From an uncultured Pseudoxanthomonas sp. (GTDB lineage: Bacteria; Pseudomonadota; Gammaproteobacteria; Xanthomonadales; Xanthomonadaceae): a stretch of 22,345 nucleotides of DNA. Both the position numbers and the translations under genes were made by a program. Under the pieces are notes generated by a model. It was not told the DNA's origin. It searched no databases and saw only the letters and a list, made by a program, of their open reading frames with translations. Numbering within the stretch: the stretch's first letter is position 1; each line of letters begins with the position of its first letter. The DNA is taken from assembly GCA_937975725.1 (NCBI GenBank), contig CALJUL010000012.1, positions 1 to 22,345 on the forward strand, written 5' to 3'. Shown here in pieces: positions 6,849-14,724 of the stretch.

Positions 6849-8558
6849 ATGGTCCACGCCGACGCCATCGCCCCGCTCATACACGACGCCTTCGCCGACT
6901 ACCACGCGCGCTTCGCCGAGGTCACGCAGCGGGCGAAGCGGCGCTTCGAGGCGATGGACTGGGCCGGCGCGCGCGCCGACGCGGTGGAGCGCATCGCACT
7001 GTACGACCTGTGCATCGCCGAATGCGCGCTGCGCCTGCAATCCATCCTGCAGGACCAGGCCCACGACCGCGCGCTGTGGTCGCGGGCGCGCGATGCCTTC
7101 GAAGGACTGGTCTCCGGGCAGATCGACCGCGAGCTGTACAAGACCTTCTACAACACGCTGAGCCGGCGCTTCTTCGGCACGCGCGGGGTGGACCCGGCGG
7201 TGGAGTTCGTCGCGCTGGACGTGGAGCCCACCGACGCCATCACCCATCCGGTCGCGCGCCACAGCTACGCCGTGTCCGAGCAGCGGCCCACCGACGCCTT
7301 CGCGCGGCTGCTGGGCGACTACCGCTTCGACATCCCCTATGCGCACCGCACGCGCTGCGCGGCGGCCATCGCGGTGCGGTTGCAGGACGACCTGGCGCAC
7401 TGGGGCGCGAACCCGGTGCGCGGCATCGAGCTGCTGGACACGGTGTTCTACCGCGAGCGCCGCGCCTACCTGGTGGGGCGCGTGTTCGGCGAACACCGCT
7501 TCTCGCCCTGCGTCATCGCGCTGGTCAACGACGGTGGTCAGTTGAAGGCGGAAGCCGTGCTGACCCGGCGCGCCGACGTGGCGCACCTGTTCGGCACCTC
7601 GCGCAGCTATTTCCATGCCGACCTGGCGACGGTGGGCGACGCGGTGGTGTTCCTGCGCTCGCTGCTGCCGGGCAAGCCGATCGACGAGATCTACACGGTG
7701 CTGGGCCGTGCCAAGCAGGGCAAGACCGAGCGCTACCGCACCTTCTTCCACCACTTCGGCGCGCACCCGGACGAGAAGCTGGTGCATGCGGAAGGCACGC
7801 CCGGCATGGTGATGGCGGTGTTCACCCTGCCCAGCTATCCGCTGGTGTTCAAGGTGATCCGCGACCGCTTCGCCTGGCCCAAGGCGATGAGCCGGCAGGA
7901 CGTGGAGGACCAGTATTCGCTGGTGTTCCAGTCCGACCGCGTGGGCCGCCTGCTGGACACGCAGCCCTACCGCTTCCTGCGCTTCCCGCGCGCGCGCTTC
8001 GCGCCGGAACTGCTGGAGGAGCTCCGCACCGGCTGCGCGCAGTCCCTCAGCGAGGACGGCGAGGACGTGATCCTGCACCTGTGCTACGTGCAGCGGCGGC
8101 TGCGCCCGCTCAACCTGTACCTGCGCGAGCAGAAGGCCGAGGCCGCGCGCGCGGCGGCCGTCGACTACGGCCAGGCGATCCGCGACATGGCGTGCAACAA
8201 CATCTTCCCCGGCGACATGCTGCTGAAGAACTTCGGCGTGTCGCGGCACGGGCGGGTGGTGTTCTACGACTACGACGAACTGCGGCTGGTCACCGCCTGC
8301 CGCTTCCGCGACTGGCCGCAGGCGGACAGCTACGAGGAGCAGATGGCGGACGGGCCGTGGTTCCACGTCGAGCCGGGCGACGTGTTCCCGGAACGCTTCC
8401 CGCATTTCCTGGGCCTGCCCGACGGGCTGGCGAAGGCGCTGAAGGCCGCGCACGGCGAACTGTTCCGGCCGGCGTGGTGGCGCGACCTTCAGTCGCGCCT
8501 GGCCGCGGGCGATTACCCGGATACTCCGCCCTATCCCGATGCGCTGAAGCTGGCATGA
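6849..8558 (+). CDS. aceK: Isocitrate dehydrogenase kinase/phosphatase AceK
   Basis: AceK reversibly phosphorylates isocitrate dehydrogenase, throttling the TCA cycle so that isocitrate enters the glyoxylate bypass. The 569-residue length fits the family (E. coli 578). The C-terminal bilobal kinase-like domain shows EGTPGMVMAVFTLPSYPLVFKVI with the ATP-binding lysine at K335, FPGDMLLKNFGVSRHGR with catalytic D456, and VFYDYDE with metal-binding D474. Residues 1 to about 310 are the regulatory domain. All catalytic positions are present, so it should be active. The known substrate in E. coli is the dimeric enzyme, yet this window carries the monomeric class 1.5 kb upstream; no aceA or aceB is visible here. 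A start-proximal -10-like box suggests independent transcription. Confidence 0.96.
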   Translation: MVHADAIAPLIHDAFADYHARFAEVTQRAKRRFEAMDWAGARADAVERIALYDLCIAECALRLQSILQDQAHDRALWSRARDAFEGLVSGQIDRELYKTFYNTLSRRFFGTRGVDPAVEFVALDVEPTDAITHPVARHSYAVSEQRPTDAFARLLGDYRFDIPYAHRTRCAAAIAVRLQDDLAHWGANPVRGIELLDTVFYRERRAYLVGRVFGEHRFSPCVIALVNDGGQLKAEAVLTRRADVAHLFGTSRSYFHADLATVGDAVVFLRSLLPGKPIDEIYTVLGRAKQGKTERYRTFFHHFGAHPDEKLVHAEGTPGMVMAVFTLPSYPLVFKVIRDRFAWPKAMSRQDVEDQYSLVFQSDRVGRLLDTQPYRFLRFPRARFAPELLEELRTGCAQSLSEDGEDVILHLCYVQRRLRPLNLYLREQKAEAARAAAVDYGQAIRDMACNNIFPGDMLLKNFGVSRHGRVVFYDYDELRLVTACRFRDWPQADSYEEQMADGPWFHVEPGDVFPERFPHFLGLPDGLAKALKAAHGELFRPAWWRDLQSRLAAGDYPDTPPYPDALKLA

Positions 8559-8625
8559 GCCGGGCCACGCCGCCGTCATGCCCCGCGCGCTACGCTAGCG
8601 CCCACACGAGCCGATTCCCTCCGCC

Positions 8626-11340
8626 ATGAGTACCTACCGACTCTCCTCCATCTTCCGCCCGCGCGCCGTGGCGGTGGTGGGCAGCCAGTCGCGGCCGCGC
8701 TCGGTGGGCCGCGCCGTGGTCGAGAACCTGCTGGGCGCCGGCTTCGACGGCCCGGTGGGGCTGGTGAACCGCCGGCCGGCGCCGATGGACGGCGTGACCG
8801 CCGTGCAGCACCTGCGCGACCTGCCGTGGACACCGGACCTGGTGGTCATCGCCACGCCTCCGGAAACGGTGCCGCAATTGGCCGCCGAGGCCGCGGAGAA
8901 AGGCGCCGGCGCGGTGGTGGTGCTGACCGCCGCGATGGGCAGCGGCCCCGGCTCGCCGGCCGCGCAACTGGAGGCGCTGACCCGCGAGAAGGGCCTGCGC
9001 GTGCTGGGGCCGAACTGCCTGGGCGTGATCGCGCCGCACGCGCGGCTCAACGCCAGCCTGGCCGGGCGCTTCCCCAAGGCCGGCGACCTGGCGCTGATCT
9101 CCCAGTCCGGCGCCATCTCCGGCGGGCTGGTGGAATGGAGCATGGGCCAGCCGGTGGGCTTTTCCGCGGTGGTGTCGCTGGGCGATGCGCTGGACGTGGA
9201 CTTCGCCGACCTGCTGGACTACTTCGCCACCGACTACCGCACGCGCGCCATCCTGCTGTACGTGGAAGCCATCCGCGACGCGCGCAAGTTCATGTCGGCC
9301 GCGCGCGCCGCCGCACGCACCAAGCCGGTGGTGGTGGTGAAGTCCGGCCACCGCATGCGCCCGCACGAGACGCCGCCGGGCAGCACGCACGTGCAGAACC
9401 TGGCGCGGCCCAACGCGGTGTACGGCGCCGCCTTCCGCCGCGCCGGCCTGCTGCGCGTGCGCTCGCTGGACGAACTGTTCGCCGCCGCGCGCACGCTGGG
9501 CCAGGTGCGGCCGTTCCCCGGCCGGCGGCTGGCCATCCTCACCAACGGCGGCGGCGTGGGCGCGCTGTCGGTGGACCACCTGTACGAACAGGGCGGCACG
9601 CTGGCCACCCTGTCGGACGAGACCCGCGCCCGGCTGGACCGGCTGCTGCCGGTGGGCTGGTCGCGCACCAACCCGGTGGATCTGCTCACCGACATCGACG
9701 CCGCGCGCTACGCCGACACCATCGAAGCGCTGCTGGAGGACCCCGGCAACGACGCGCTGCTGGCGGTCAACGTGCCCACCGTGCTGTCGTCCTCGGCCGA
9801 AGCCGCCGAGGCCATGGCCACCGTGCTGGCGAAGCGCGCCACGCGCTCGCCGCGCAAGCCGGTCTTCACCGTGTGGCTGGGCAACGACCCGGAGGCCAAG
9901 GCCATCCTCGACGCGGCGCAGATCCCGCGCTATCGCAGCGAATCCGACGCGGTGGCCGGCTTCATGTACCTGGTGCGCCACCGCGAAGTGCAGGCGGCGC
10001 TGATGGAAACCCCGCCCAGCCTGCCGGCCGACTTCAGCCCCGATGCCGCGACCGCGCGCGCACTGGTCGACGCCGCGCTCGACGCCGGGCAGAGCTGGCT
10101 GGACCCGCTGGCGACCACGCGGCTGCTGGCCGCCTACGGCATCCCCACCGCGCCGCTGTGGCGCGCCGCCGACGCCGAGGAAGCCGTGCGCCTGGCCGCG
10201 CCGCTGCTGGCACAGGGCACGACGGTGGCCGTGAAGATCCTCTCGCCCGACATCCCGCACAAATCCGACGTGGACGGCGTGCGCCTGAACCTGCCCAGCG
10301 AAGTAGCCGTGCGCGAAGCCGCCGTCGGCATCCTGCAGCGCGCGCGCGAACGCCGTCCCGATGCCCGCATCGAAGGCGTGCTGGTGCAGCCCACCGTGCT
10401 GCGGCCGAAGGCGCGCGAACTGATCGCCGGCATTGCCGACGATCCGGTGTTCGGCCCGGTGATCGCCTTCGGCCGCGGCGGCACTGCGGTGGAAGTGATC
10501 AACGACCAGGCCGTCGCGCTGCCGCCGCTGGACCTGCGGCTGGCGCACGAACTGATCGCGCGCACGCGCGTCTCGCGGGTGCTGAAGGCGTACCGCGACG
10601 TGCCCGCGGCCGACGAGCGCGCGGTGGCGCTGGTGCTGGTCAAGCTGGCGCAACTGGCCGCCGACGTGCCCGAGATCCAGCAACTGGACATCAACCCGCT
10701 GCTGGCCGACCGCGACGGCGTGGTCGCGGTGGACGCGCGCATCGCGGTGGCGCGCGGCCGCGTGCTGCACAAGGGCCGCGGCCACCCGCGCTTCGCCATC
10801 TTTCCCTACCCCAAGGAATGGGAGCGCACCATTATCCTCGCCGACGGCCAGGCCGTGCAGGTGCGCCCGGTGCGGCCGGAGGACGACGCGATGTTCCGCG
10901 AGTTCTTCACCCACGTCACCGACGAGGACCTGCGGCTGCGCTTCTTCCAGTCGGTGCGCCACTTCAGCCACGAATTCATCGCCCGCCTCACCCAGCTCGA
11001 CTACGCCCGCTCCATCGCGCTGGTGGCGGTGCACCCGGACACGCACGAGATGCTGGGCGCGGTGCGCCTGCACGCGGACGCGGACTACGAAAAGGGCGAA
11101 TACGGCATCCTGGTGCGCTCGGACCTGAAGGGCCACGGCGTGGGCTGGCGGCTGATGCAGATCATGATCGAGTACGCGCGCTGGCAGGGCTTGAAGACCA
11201 TCGAGGGCCAGGTGCTGCGCGAGAACCGCACCATGCTGGCGATGTGCGAGCACCTGGGCTTCAGCGTGCGCATGGACCCGGACGACCCGACCATCATGAA
11301 CGTCAGCCTGCCCGTGCCGGACGATGGCCGCGCCGGCTGA
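8626..11340 (+). CDS. pat: Pat/YfiQ-type protein lysine acetyltransferase: acyl-CoA synthetase-like (ADP-forming) domains fused to GNAT
   Basis: This is a 904-residue multidomain protein. From the N-terminus it has a CoA-binding Rossmann domain (about 1-140), succinyl-CoA-synthetase-like domains (about 150-440), an ATP-grasp domain (about 480-700, with AVKILSPDIPHKSDVDGV) and a C-terminal GNAT acetyltransferase (about 735-895) with the acetyl-CoA loop LKGHGVGWRL near 833-842. Enterobacterial Pat/YfiQ, of the same architecture, acetylates and inactivates acetyl-CoA synthetase. By eye, H255 falls where ADP-forming acetyl-CoA synthetases keep their phosphorylated histidine, a residue reported lost in Salmonella Pat, so residual ligase activity is possible. 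The gap after aceK is 67 bases. No Shine-Dalgarno is evident; TACGCT at 8591 is a weak -10 candidate. Confidence 0.92.
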   Translation: MSTYRLSSIFRPRAVAVVGSQSRPRSVGRAVVENLLGAGFDGPVGLVNRRPAPMDGVTAVQHLRDLPWTPDLVVIATPPETVPQLAAEAAEKGAGAVVVLTAAMGSGPGSPAAQLEALTREKGLRVLGPNCLGVIAPHARLNASLAGRFPKAGDLALISQSGAISGGLVEWSMGQPVGFSAVVSLGDALDVDFADLLDYFATDYRTRAILLYVEAIRDARKFMSAARAAARTKPVVVVKSGHRMRPHETPPGSTHVQNLARPNAVYGAAFRRAGLLRVRSLDELFAAARTLGQVRPFPGRRLAILTNGGGVGALSVDHLYEQGGTLATLSDETRARLDRLLPVGWSRTNPVDLLTDIDAARYADTIEALLEDPGNDALLAVNVPTVLSSSAEAAEAMATVLAKRATRSPRKPVFTVWLGNDPEAKAILDAAQIPRYRSESDAVAGFMYLVRHREVQAALMETPPSLPADFSPDAATARALVDAALDAGQSWLDPLATTRLLAAYGIPTAPLWRAADAEEAVRLAAPLLAQGTTVAVKILSPDIPHKSDVDGVRLNLPSEVAVREAAVGILQRARERRPDARIEGVLVQPTVLRPKARELIAGIADDPVFGPVIAFGRGGTAVEVINDQAVALPPLDLRLAHELIARTRVSRVLKAYRDVPAADERAVALVLVKLAQLAADVPEIQQLDINPLLADRDGVVAVDARIAVARGRVLHKGRGHPRFAIFPYPKEWERTIILADGQAVQVRPVRPEDDAMFREFFTHVTDEDLRLRFFQSVRHFSHEFIARLTQLDYARSIALVAVHPDTHEMLGAVRLHADADYEKGEYGILVRSDLKGHGVGWRLMQIMIEYARWQGLKTIEGQVLRENRTMLAMCEHLGFSVRMDPDDPTIMNVSLPVPDDGRAG

Positions 11341-11361
11341 ACCGCACGGACCCGACGCGCG

Positions 11362-12306
11362 ATGAAAGCGCGGCGCGCGTTCGTGGCGGTGCTGGCGGCC
11401 GGTCTCGCCGCCGCCGCGGCGTGGGCGGGCCTGTACGTTATGCGGCGCGCGCAGGACGGCGACACACAGGCGCAGGCACCCGCGGCACCGCGCACCGCAT
11501 TGCGGGTGCCGGAAGGCGCGGCCATCTTCGACACGCCGCACTTCCGCTTGCACAGCACCGCCACGCGCGAGGAGACGGCCCGGGTCGCCGCGGCAGTGGA
11601 AGCCCTGTACACCGCCCATGGCCGGGTATTCCCGGAAGTGGCGTCGCAGCCGGCGAAGCCCTCGCGCATGACGCTGGTGCTGTACGGCAGCCGCGACGCC
11701 TTCAAGCGCGACAACCGCAGCCGTCCTTGGGCCGAGGCGTACTACCTCGCACCGGCCAGCTACGCCTACTACGCGCGCGACGCAGGCAATCCGCTGCATT
11801 GGATGCTGCACGAAGTAACCCACCAGTTGAACACTGAAGCCGCCGGGTTCCGCCTACCGCGCTGGGCCAGCGAAGGCGTGGCCTGCTACTTCGGCGCCAG
11901 CCGCTACGAGGACGGCGCGCTGATTCCCGGCCGCATCGACATCACCGCCTATCCGGTCTGGTGGCTGGCCGACCTGTCGCTGAGCGGCGACCTGAAGGCG
12001 GACGTCGACACCGGCCGCTTCATTCCGCTACGGCAATTGATCACCGGGCAGGGCGGTCCCGACTTCGACCGGCATTTCAACGCCTATTACGTGCACTACT
12101 GGAGCCTGAGCCACTTCCTGTTCCACCATCGCGGCGGTCAGTACGCCGCGGCTTACCGAGAACTGTTGCGCCGGGGCGGTTCACTGGAGGATTTCGAAGC
12201 GCTCATCGGCCCGGTCGAGCGCGTGCAGGCCGAGTGGTACGCCTACCTGTACGACGGCGCGACGCGGCTGCGTGCGCTGGAGACAGGCGAAGCACCGCTC
12301 GGTTGA
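11362..12306 (+). CDS. Exported or membrane-anchored HExxH zinc-metalloprotease-like protein (DUF1570-like)
   Basis: The 314-residue protein begins with a basic patch and a hydrophobic segment (about 6-27) that acts as signal anchor or signal peptide. It contains the zinc motif HEVTH at 150-154 followed by E171 in SEGVACYF, the spacing of gluzincin (MA clan) peptidases such as the DUF1570 group. The zinc ligands and catalytic glutamate are intact, so it should be an active periplasmic or surface peptidase. Aromatic-rich stretches around AYYVHYWSLSHFLFHH follow. It starts 21 bases after pat, without a visible Shine-Dalgarno, and may be cotranscribed with it. Substrate unknown; family placement is from motif spacing only. 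Confidence 0.8.
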   Translation: MKARRAFVAVLAAGLAAAAAWAGLYVMRRAQDGDTQAQAPAAPRTALRVPEGAAIFDTPHFRLHSTATREETARVAAAVEALYTAHGRVFPEVASQPAKPSRMTLVLYGSRDAFKRDNRSRPWAEAYYLAPASYAYYARDAGNPLHWMLHEVTHQLNTEAAGFRLPRWASEGVACYFGASRYEDGALIPGRIDITAYPVWWLADLSLSGDLKADVDTGRFIPLRQLITGQGGPDFDRHFNAYYVHYWSLSHFLFHHRGGQYAAAYRELLRRGGSLEDFEALIGPVERVQAEWYAYLYDGATRLRALETGEAPLG

Positions 12307-12368
12307 ACGCATCGGCGCCACGCTCCGTCGCGCGCGCGCCTGCGCGCACGCGGCGCGCACCGGCTGCG

Positions 12369-12377
12369 TGCTAGGCT
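12369..12377 (+). promoter_or_regulatory. Candidate extended -10 (TGCTAGGCT) before the exported methyltransferase-like gene
   Basis: TG-N-TAGGCT forms an extended -10 element with an expected start near 12384. A TGGAGGA ribosome site follows, about 10 bases before the ATG at 12408. No -35 is recognisable, which extended -10 promoters tolerate. Confidence 0.4.
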
Positions 12378-12407
12378 CGGCGTCACGTTTTTCTGGAGGA
12401 CATCCCG

Positions 12408-13259
12408 ATGAAGCCTGTTGCCCTGGGTCTTGCCATCCTTGCCTCGCTCGCCCTCGCCCGGCCGGCACCGGCGGCTTCGCCCGCCCCGCCTGCGAAGCCC
12501 GCCGCCACCGCTGATGCCGCCGCGCTGGACGCGGTGTTGAAGGGCGACTGGCGCGATCCGGCCAATGCCGCGCGCGACGGCCAACGCCATCCCAAGGAAA
12601 CCCTGGCCTTCTTCGGCGTGAAGCCGGGCGACACGGTGGTGGAGATCACCCCCGGCGGCGGCTGGTATGCGGAAATCCTGGCGCCCTACCTGCGCGCGCA
12701 GGGCCGCTACGTCGCCGCGGTGGTGGACCCGATGGCGGTGCCCGAGGGCCGCAGCCGCGACTACCAGCAGCGCGGCCTGGACGGACTGGAGAAGAAGTTC
12801 GCCGGCGGCCCGGCGCAGTACGACAAGGCCGTCTTCGCGAAGTACGACCCGAAGGCGCCGGTGTTCGGTGCACCGGGTTCGGCAGACGTGGTGCTGACCT
12901 TCCGCAACGTTCACAACTGGCGCAGCGCCGGCCAGGCCGAAGGCATGTTCAAGGGCTTCTTCGACGTGCTCAAGCCCGGCGGCGTGCTGGGCGTGGTGGA
13001 ACACCGCGCCAAGGGCGACGTACCGGCCGACGACCGCAGCGGCTACGTGGGCGAGGCGCAGGTGATCGCGCTGGCCGAGGCCGCGGGCTTCCGCCTGGAC
13101 GGCAAGAGCGAGGTCAACGCCAACCCGAAGGACACCAAGGACCATCCCAACGGCGTCTGGACGCTGCCGCCGACCAACCAGCACCCGGAAACGGACCGCG
13201 CCAAGTACCAGGCCATCGGCGAGAGCGACCGCATGACGCTGCGGTTCGTGAAGCCCTGA
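12408..13259 (+). CDS. Exported class I SAM-methyltransferase-like protein
   Basis: The 283-residue product has a clear cleavable signal peptide (hydrophobic core at about 4-17, APAASPAPP region near 20-27). The rest is a Rossmann-like methyltransferase domain: motif I is VVEITPGGGWYAEIL at about 77-91, an acidic VVDP follows strand 2, and ADVVLTFRNVHNW and LKPGGVLGVVEHR correspond to motifs IV and V. It resembles the predicted methyltransferases grouped as COG4798. SAM is not known to be available in the periplasm, so the export signal is puzzling; the protein may use another ligand. GGAGGA supports the start. It is probably monocistronic, with a G+C-rich gap before it. Confidence 0.85.
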   Translation: MKPVALGLAILASLALARPAPAASPAPPAKPAATADAAALDAVLKGDWRDPANAARDGQRHPKETLAFFGVKPGDTVVEITPGGGWYAEILAPYLRAQGRYVAAVVDPMAVPEGRSRDYQQRGLDGLEKKFAGGPAQYDKAVFAKYDPKAPVFGAPGSADVVLTFRNVHNWRSAGQAEGMFKGFFDVLKPGGVLGVVEHRAKGDVPADDRSGYVGEAQVIALAEAAGFRLDGKSEVNANPKDTKDHPNGVWTLPPTNQHPETDRAKYQAIGESDRMTLRFVKP

Positions 13260-13381
13260 GGCCCGGCATCTTGTGAGCGGACGGGCGGACGCGGGAAATC
13301 CCGGCGGCTGACCGCCACCCGCGCCACCGCTGCGTGGCGCGTGCGGCATCATGGGCCGCCGCAATCCCGATCCCGCCCGCC

Positions 13382-13933
13382 GTGCTCATCGCCTTCAACA
13401 AGCCGTTCGACGTGCTCTGCCAGTTCACCGACCGCAGCGATCCGCCGCGGCGGACGCTGGCGGCGTTCGGCCTGCCGCCGCGCGTGTACGCGGCCGGGCG
13501 GCTGGACCACGACAGCGAGGGCCTGCTGCTGCTCACCGACGACGGCGCGCTGGCGCACCTGCTGACCGATCCGCGGCACAAGCAACCCAAGACCTACTGG
13601 GCGCAGGTGGAAGGCGCGCCGGACGATGCACAGCTCGATGCGCTGCGTCGCGGCGTGGTGCTGAACGACGGACCGACGCGGCCGGCGAAGGTGGAGCGGC
13701 TCGATCCGCTGCCGCCGCTGTGGCCGCGCGATCCGCCGGTGCGCTTCCGCAAGACGGTGCCGGACGCATGGCTATCGCTGACGATCGCCGAAGGCCGCAA
13801 CCGCCAGGTCCGGCGCATGACCGCCGCGATCGGCCTGCCGACCCTGCGGCTGGTGCGCGTGGCGATGGGCGGCATCGCGCTGGACGGCCTGCTGCCCGGG
13901 CAATGGCACGAAGTGGAGCCGCGGCTCCTGTAG
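13382..13933 (+). CDS. rluE: 23S rRNA pseudouridine(2457) synthase RluE
   Basis: It converts U2457 of 23S rRNA to pseudouridine. It belongs to the RsuA/RluB/E/F family: AAGRLDHDSEGLLLLTDDG holds the catalytic aspartate (D in GRLDHDSEG), and EGRNRQVRRMTAAIGLPTLRL and WPRDPPVRFRKTVP are RluE hallmarks. An N-terminal S4 domain is absent, as in E. coli RluE. The start is uncertain. I chose GTG at 13382, giving 183 residues beginning LIAFNKPFDVL, where family homology begins. GTG at 13334 in the same frame would add 16 residues of alanine-rich sequence. No good Shine-Dalgarno precedes either. The TAG stop lies in the first bases of a solo GTAGGAGCGA repeat arm. Confidence 0.93.
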   Translation: MLIAFNKPFDVLCQFTDRSDPPRRTLAAFGLPPRVYAAGRLDHDSEGLLLLTDDGALAHLLTDPRHKQPKTYWAQVEGAPDDAQLDALRRGVVLNDGPTRPAKVERLDPLPPLWPRDPPVRFRKTVPDAWLSLTIAEGRNRQVRRMTAAIGLPTLRLVRVAMGGIALDGLLPGQWHEVEPRLL

Positions 13934-13939
13934 GAGCGA
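13930..13939 (+). repeat. Solo GTAGGAGCGA repeat arm overlapping the rluE stop codon
   Basis: These ten bases are identical to the outer end of the palindrome at 5511-5569. No second arm is visible downstream. The rluE stop TAG at 13931-13933 is contributed by the arm. Confidence 0.45.
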
Positions 13940-13984
13940 TGGACCTGCTATCCCGTCCCTGAAGGCCGGCCATGACCGCACGGG

Positions 13985-14014
13985 CATGGGTGCCTTCCGC
14001 GTGCGGCACCCATG
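13985..14014. other. Stable hairpin in the rluE / membrane protein convergent gap
   Basis: CATGGGTGCC at 13985-13994 pairs perfectly with GGCACCCATG at 14005-14014 around a 10-base loop. There is no T tract on either strand. It lies between convergent genes and may limit read-through, but could also be a remnant of a repeat. Otherwise the gap 13934-14122 holds nothing I recognise. Confidence 0.5.
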
Positions 14015-14122
14015 CAGGGCACGTCCATGTTTCGGTACGCGCCGCCCATCGCCAGCCGCCCGATTCGTGGAATGGAACCCCGCAGCAAGGCAGGCCGATG
14101 ACGCGCCCGCCCGCGGCGAACC

Positions 14123-14509
14123 TCAGCTTTCCGCACTGCTCGAAGATGAAGCGCTGCTGCGCGGCCGGCGCGGCGTGCCGGGCTTGTGCGCGGACGCCTT
14201 GCCGCTGCCGTTGGACTTGCGCGCCTCGATCCGGCGCGACGTGCCCTCGATCGGCGCATCGGCCTGGGCACGCCTGCGCTTGCGGTAGGCCGCCAGCGCC
14301 AGCAATCCCACGCCGACGCCGGCCGCGATGGCGATGGCCGGGTTCCGCCGCACGAAGTTCACGGCCATCCTGCCGCCGGTCTTCGCCGCGCCCAGGGCGG
14401 CGCCCGTCTTCAGCAGCGTGTCGGCGCGGGGCACGGCGTGCTTCAGGCTGCTGCCGGCCTGGCTGGCCAACTCCAGCGCGCGGTCGGTGATGATCGTGAG
14501 CTTGCTCAT
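14123..14509 (-). CDS. Small single-pass membrane protein of unknown function
   Basis: The 128-residue product has an amphipathic N-terminal half (LTIITDRALELASQAGSSLKH), a glycine/alanine segment with KTGAALGAAKTGGR, and one transmembrane helix (about 57-75, AIAIAAGVGVGLLALAAY) stopped by RKRRR. The C-terminal 50 residues are basic and then serine-rich, ending in a run of serines. A GGGAA ribosome site supports ATG at 14509; an upstream in-frame ATG at 14525 would add five residues. I do not recognise the family. It resembles small inner-membrane proteins with positive C-terminal tails facing the cytoplasm. The gap to hrpB (14510-14724) shows no other gene. Confidence 0.7.
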   Translation of the reverse strand: MSKLTIITDRALELASQAGSSLKHAVPRADTLLKTGAALGAAKTGGRMAVNFVRRNPAIAIAAGVGVGLLALAAYRKRRRAQADAPIEGTSRRIEARKSNGSGKASAHKPGTPRRPRSSASSSSSAES

Positions 14510-14724
14510 GGCATTTCCCTGCATGGGTGAGGCGTCCAGTGTCCCCCCATGGATGTTCAAGCCGCGTCAGCACCGCGGCGCGCGACTGGCCGAGGGCTGA
14601 ACGGTCCTGCCGCACGGCATGTCATCGCCCCACTGCCAGCGGCCGTTCCTGCGACGCCGGCCGCAGGCGGTCCTGCCGCTCTCATGCCGGACCACTGCCC
14701 TCCCTCGCAGCACGCGGCGGACGG

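Noticed and set aside
8590..11837. Very long open frames (1,077 codons minus, 1,003 codons plus) overlapping the pat gene
   Set aside because: Both are shadow frames of the 904-residue Pat protein, whose domains are unmistakable; the shadows are low-complexity Arg/Ala/Gly/His sequence.
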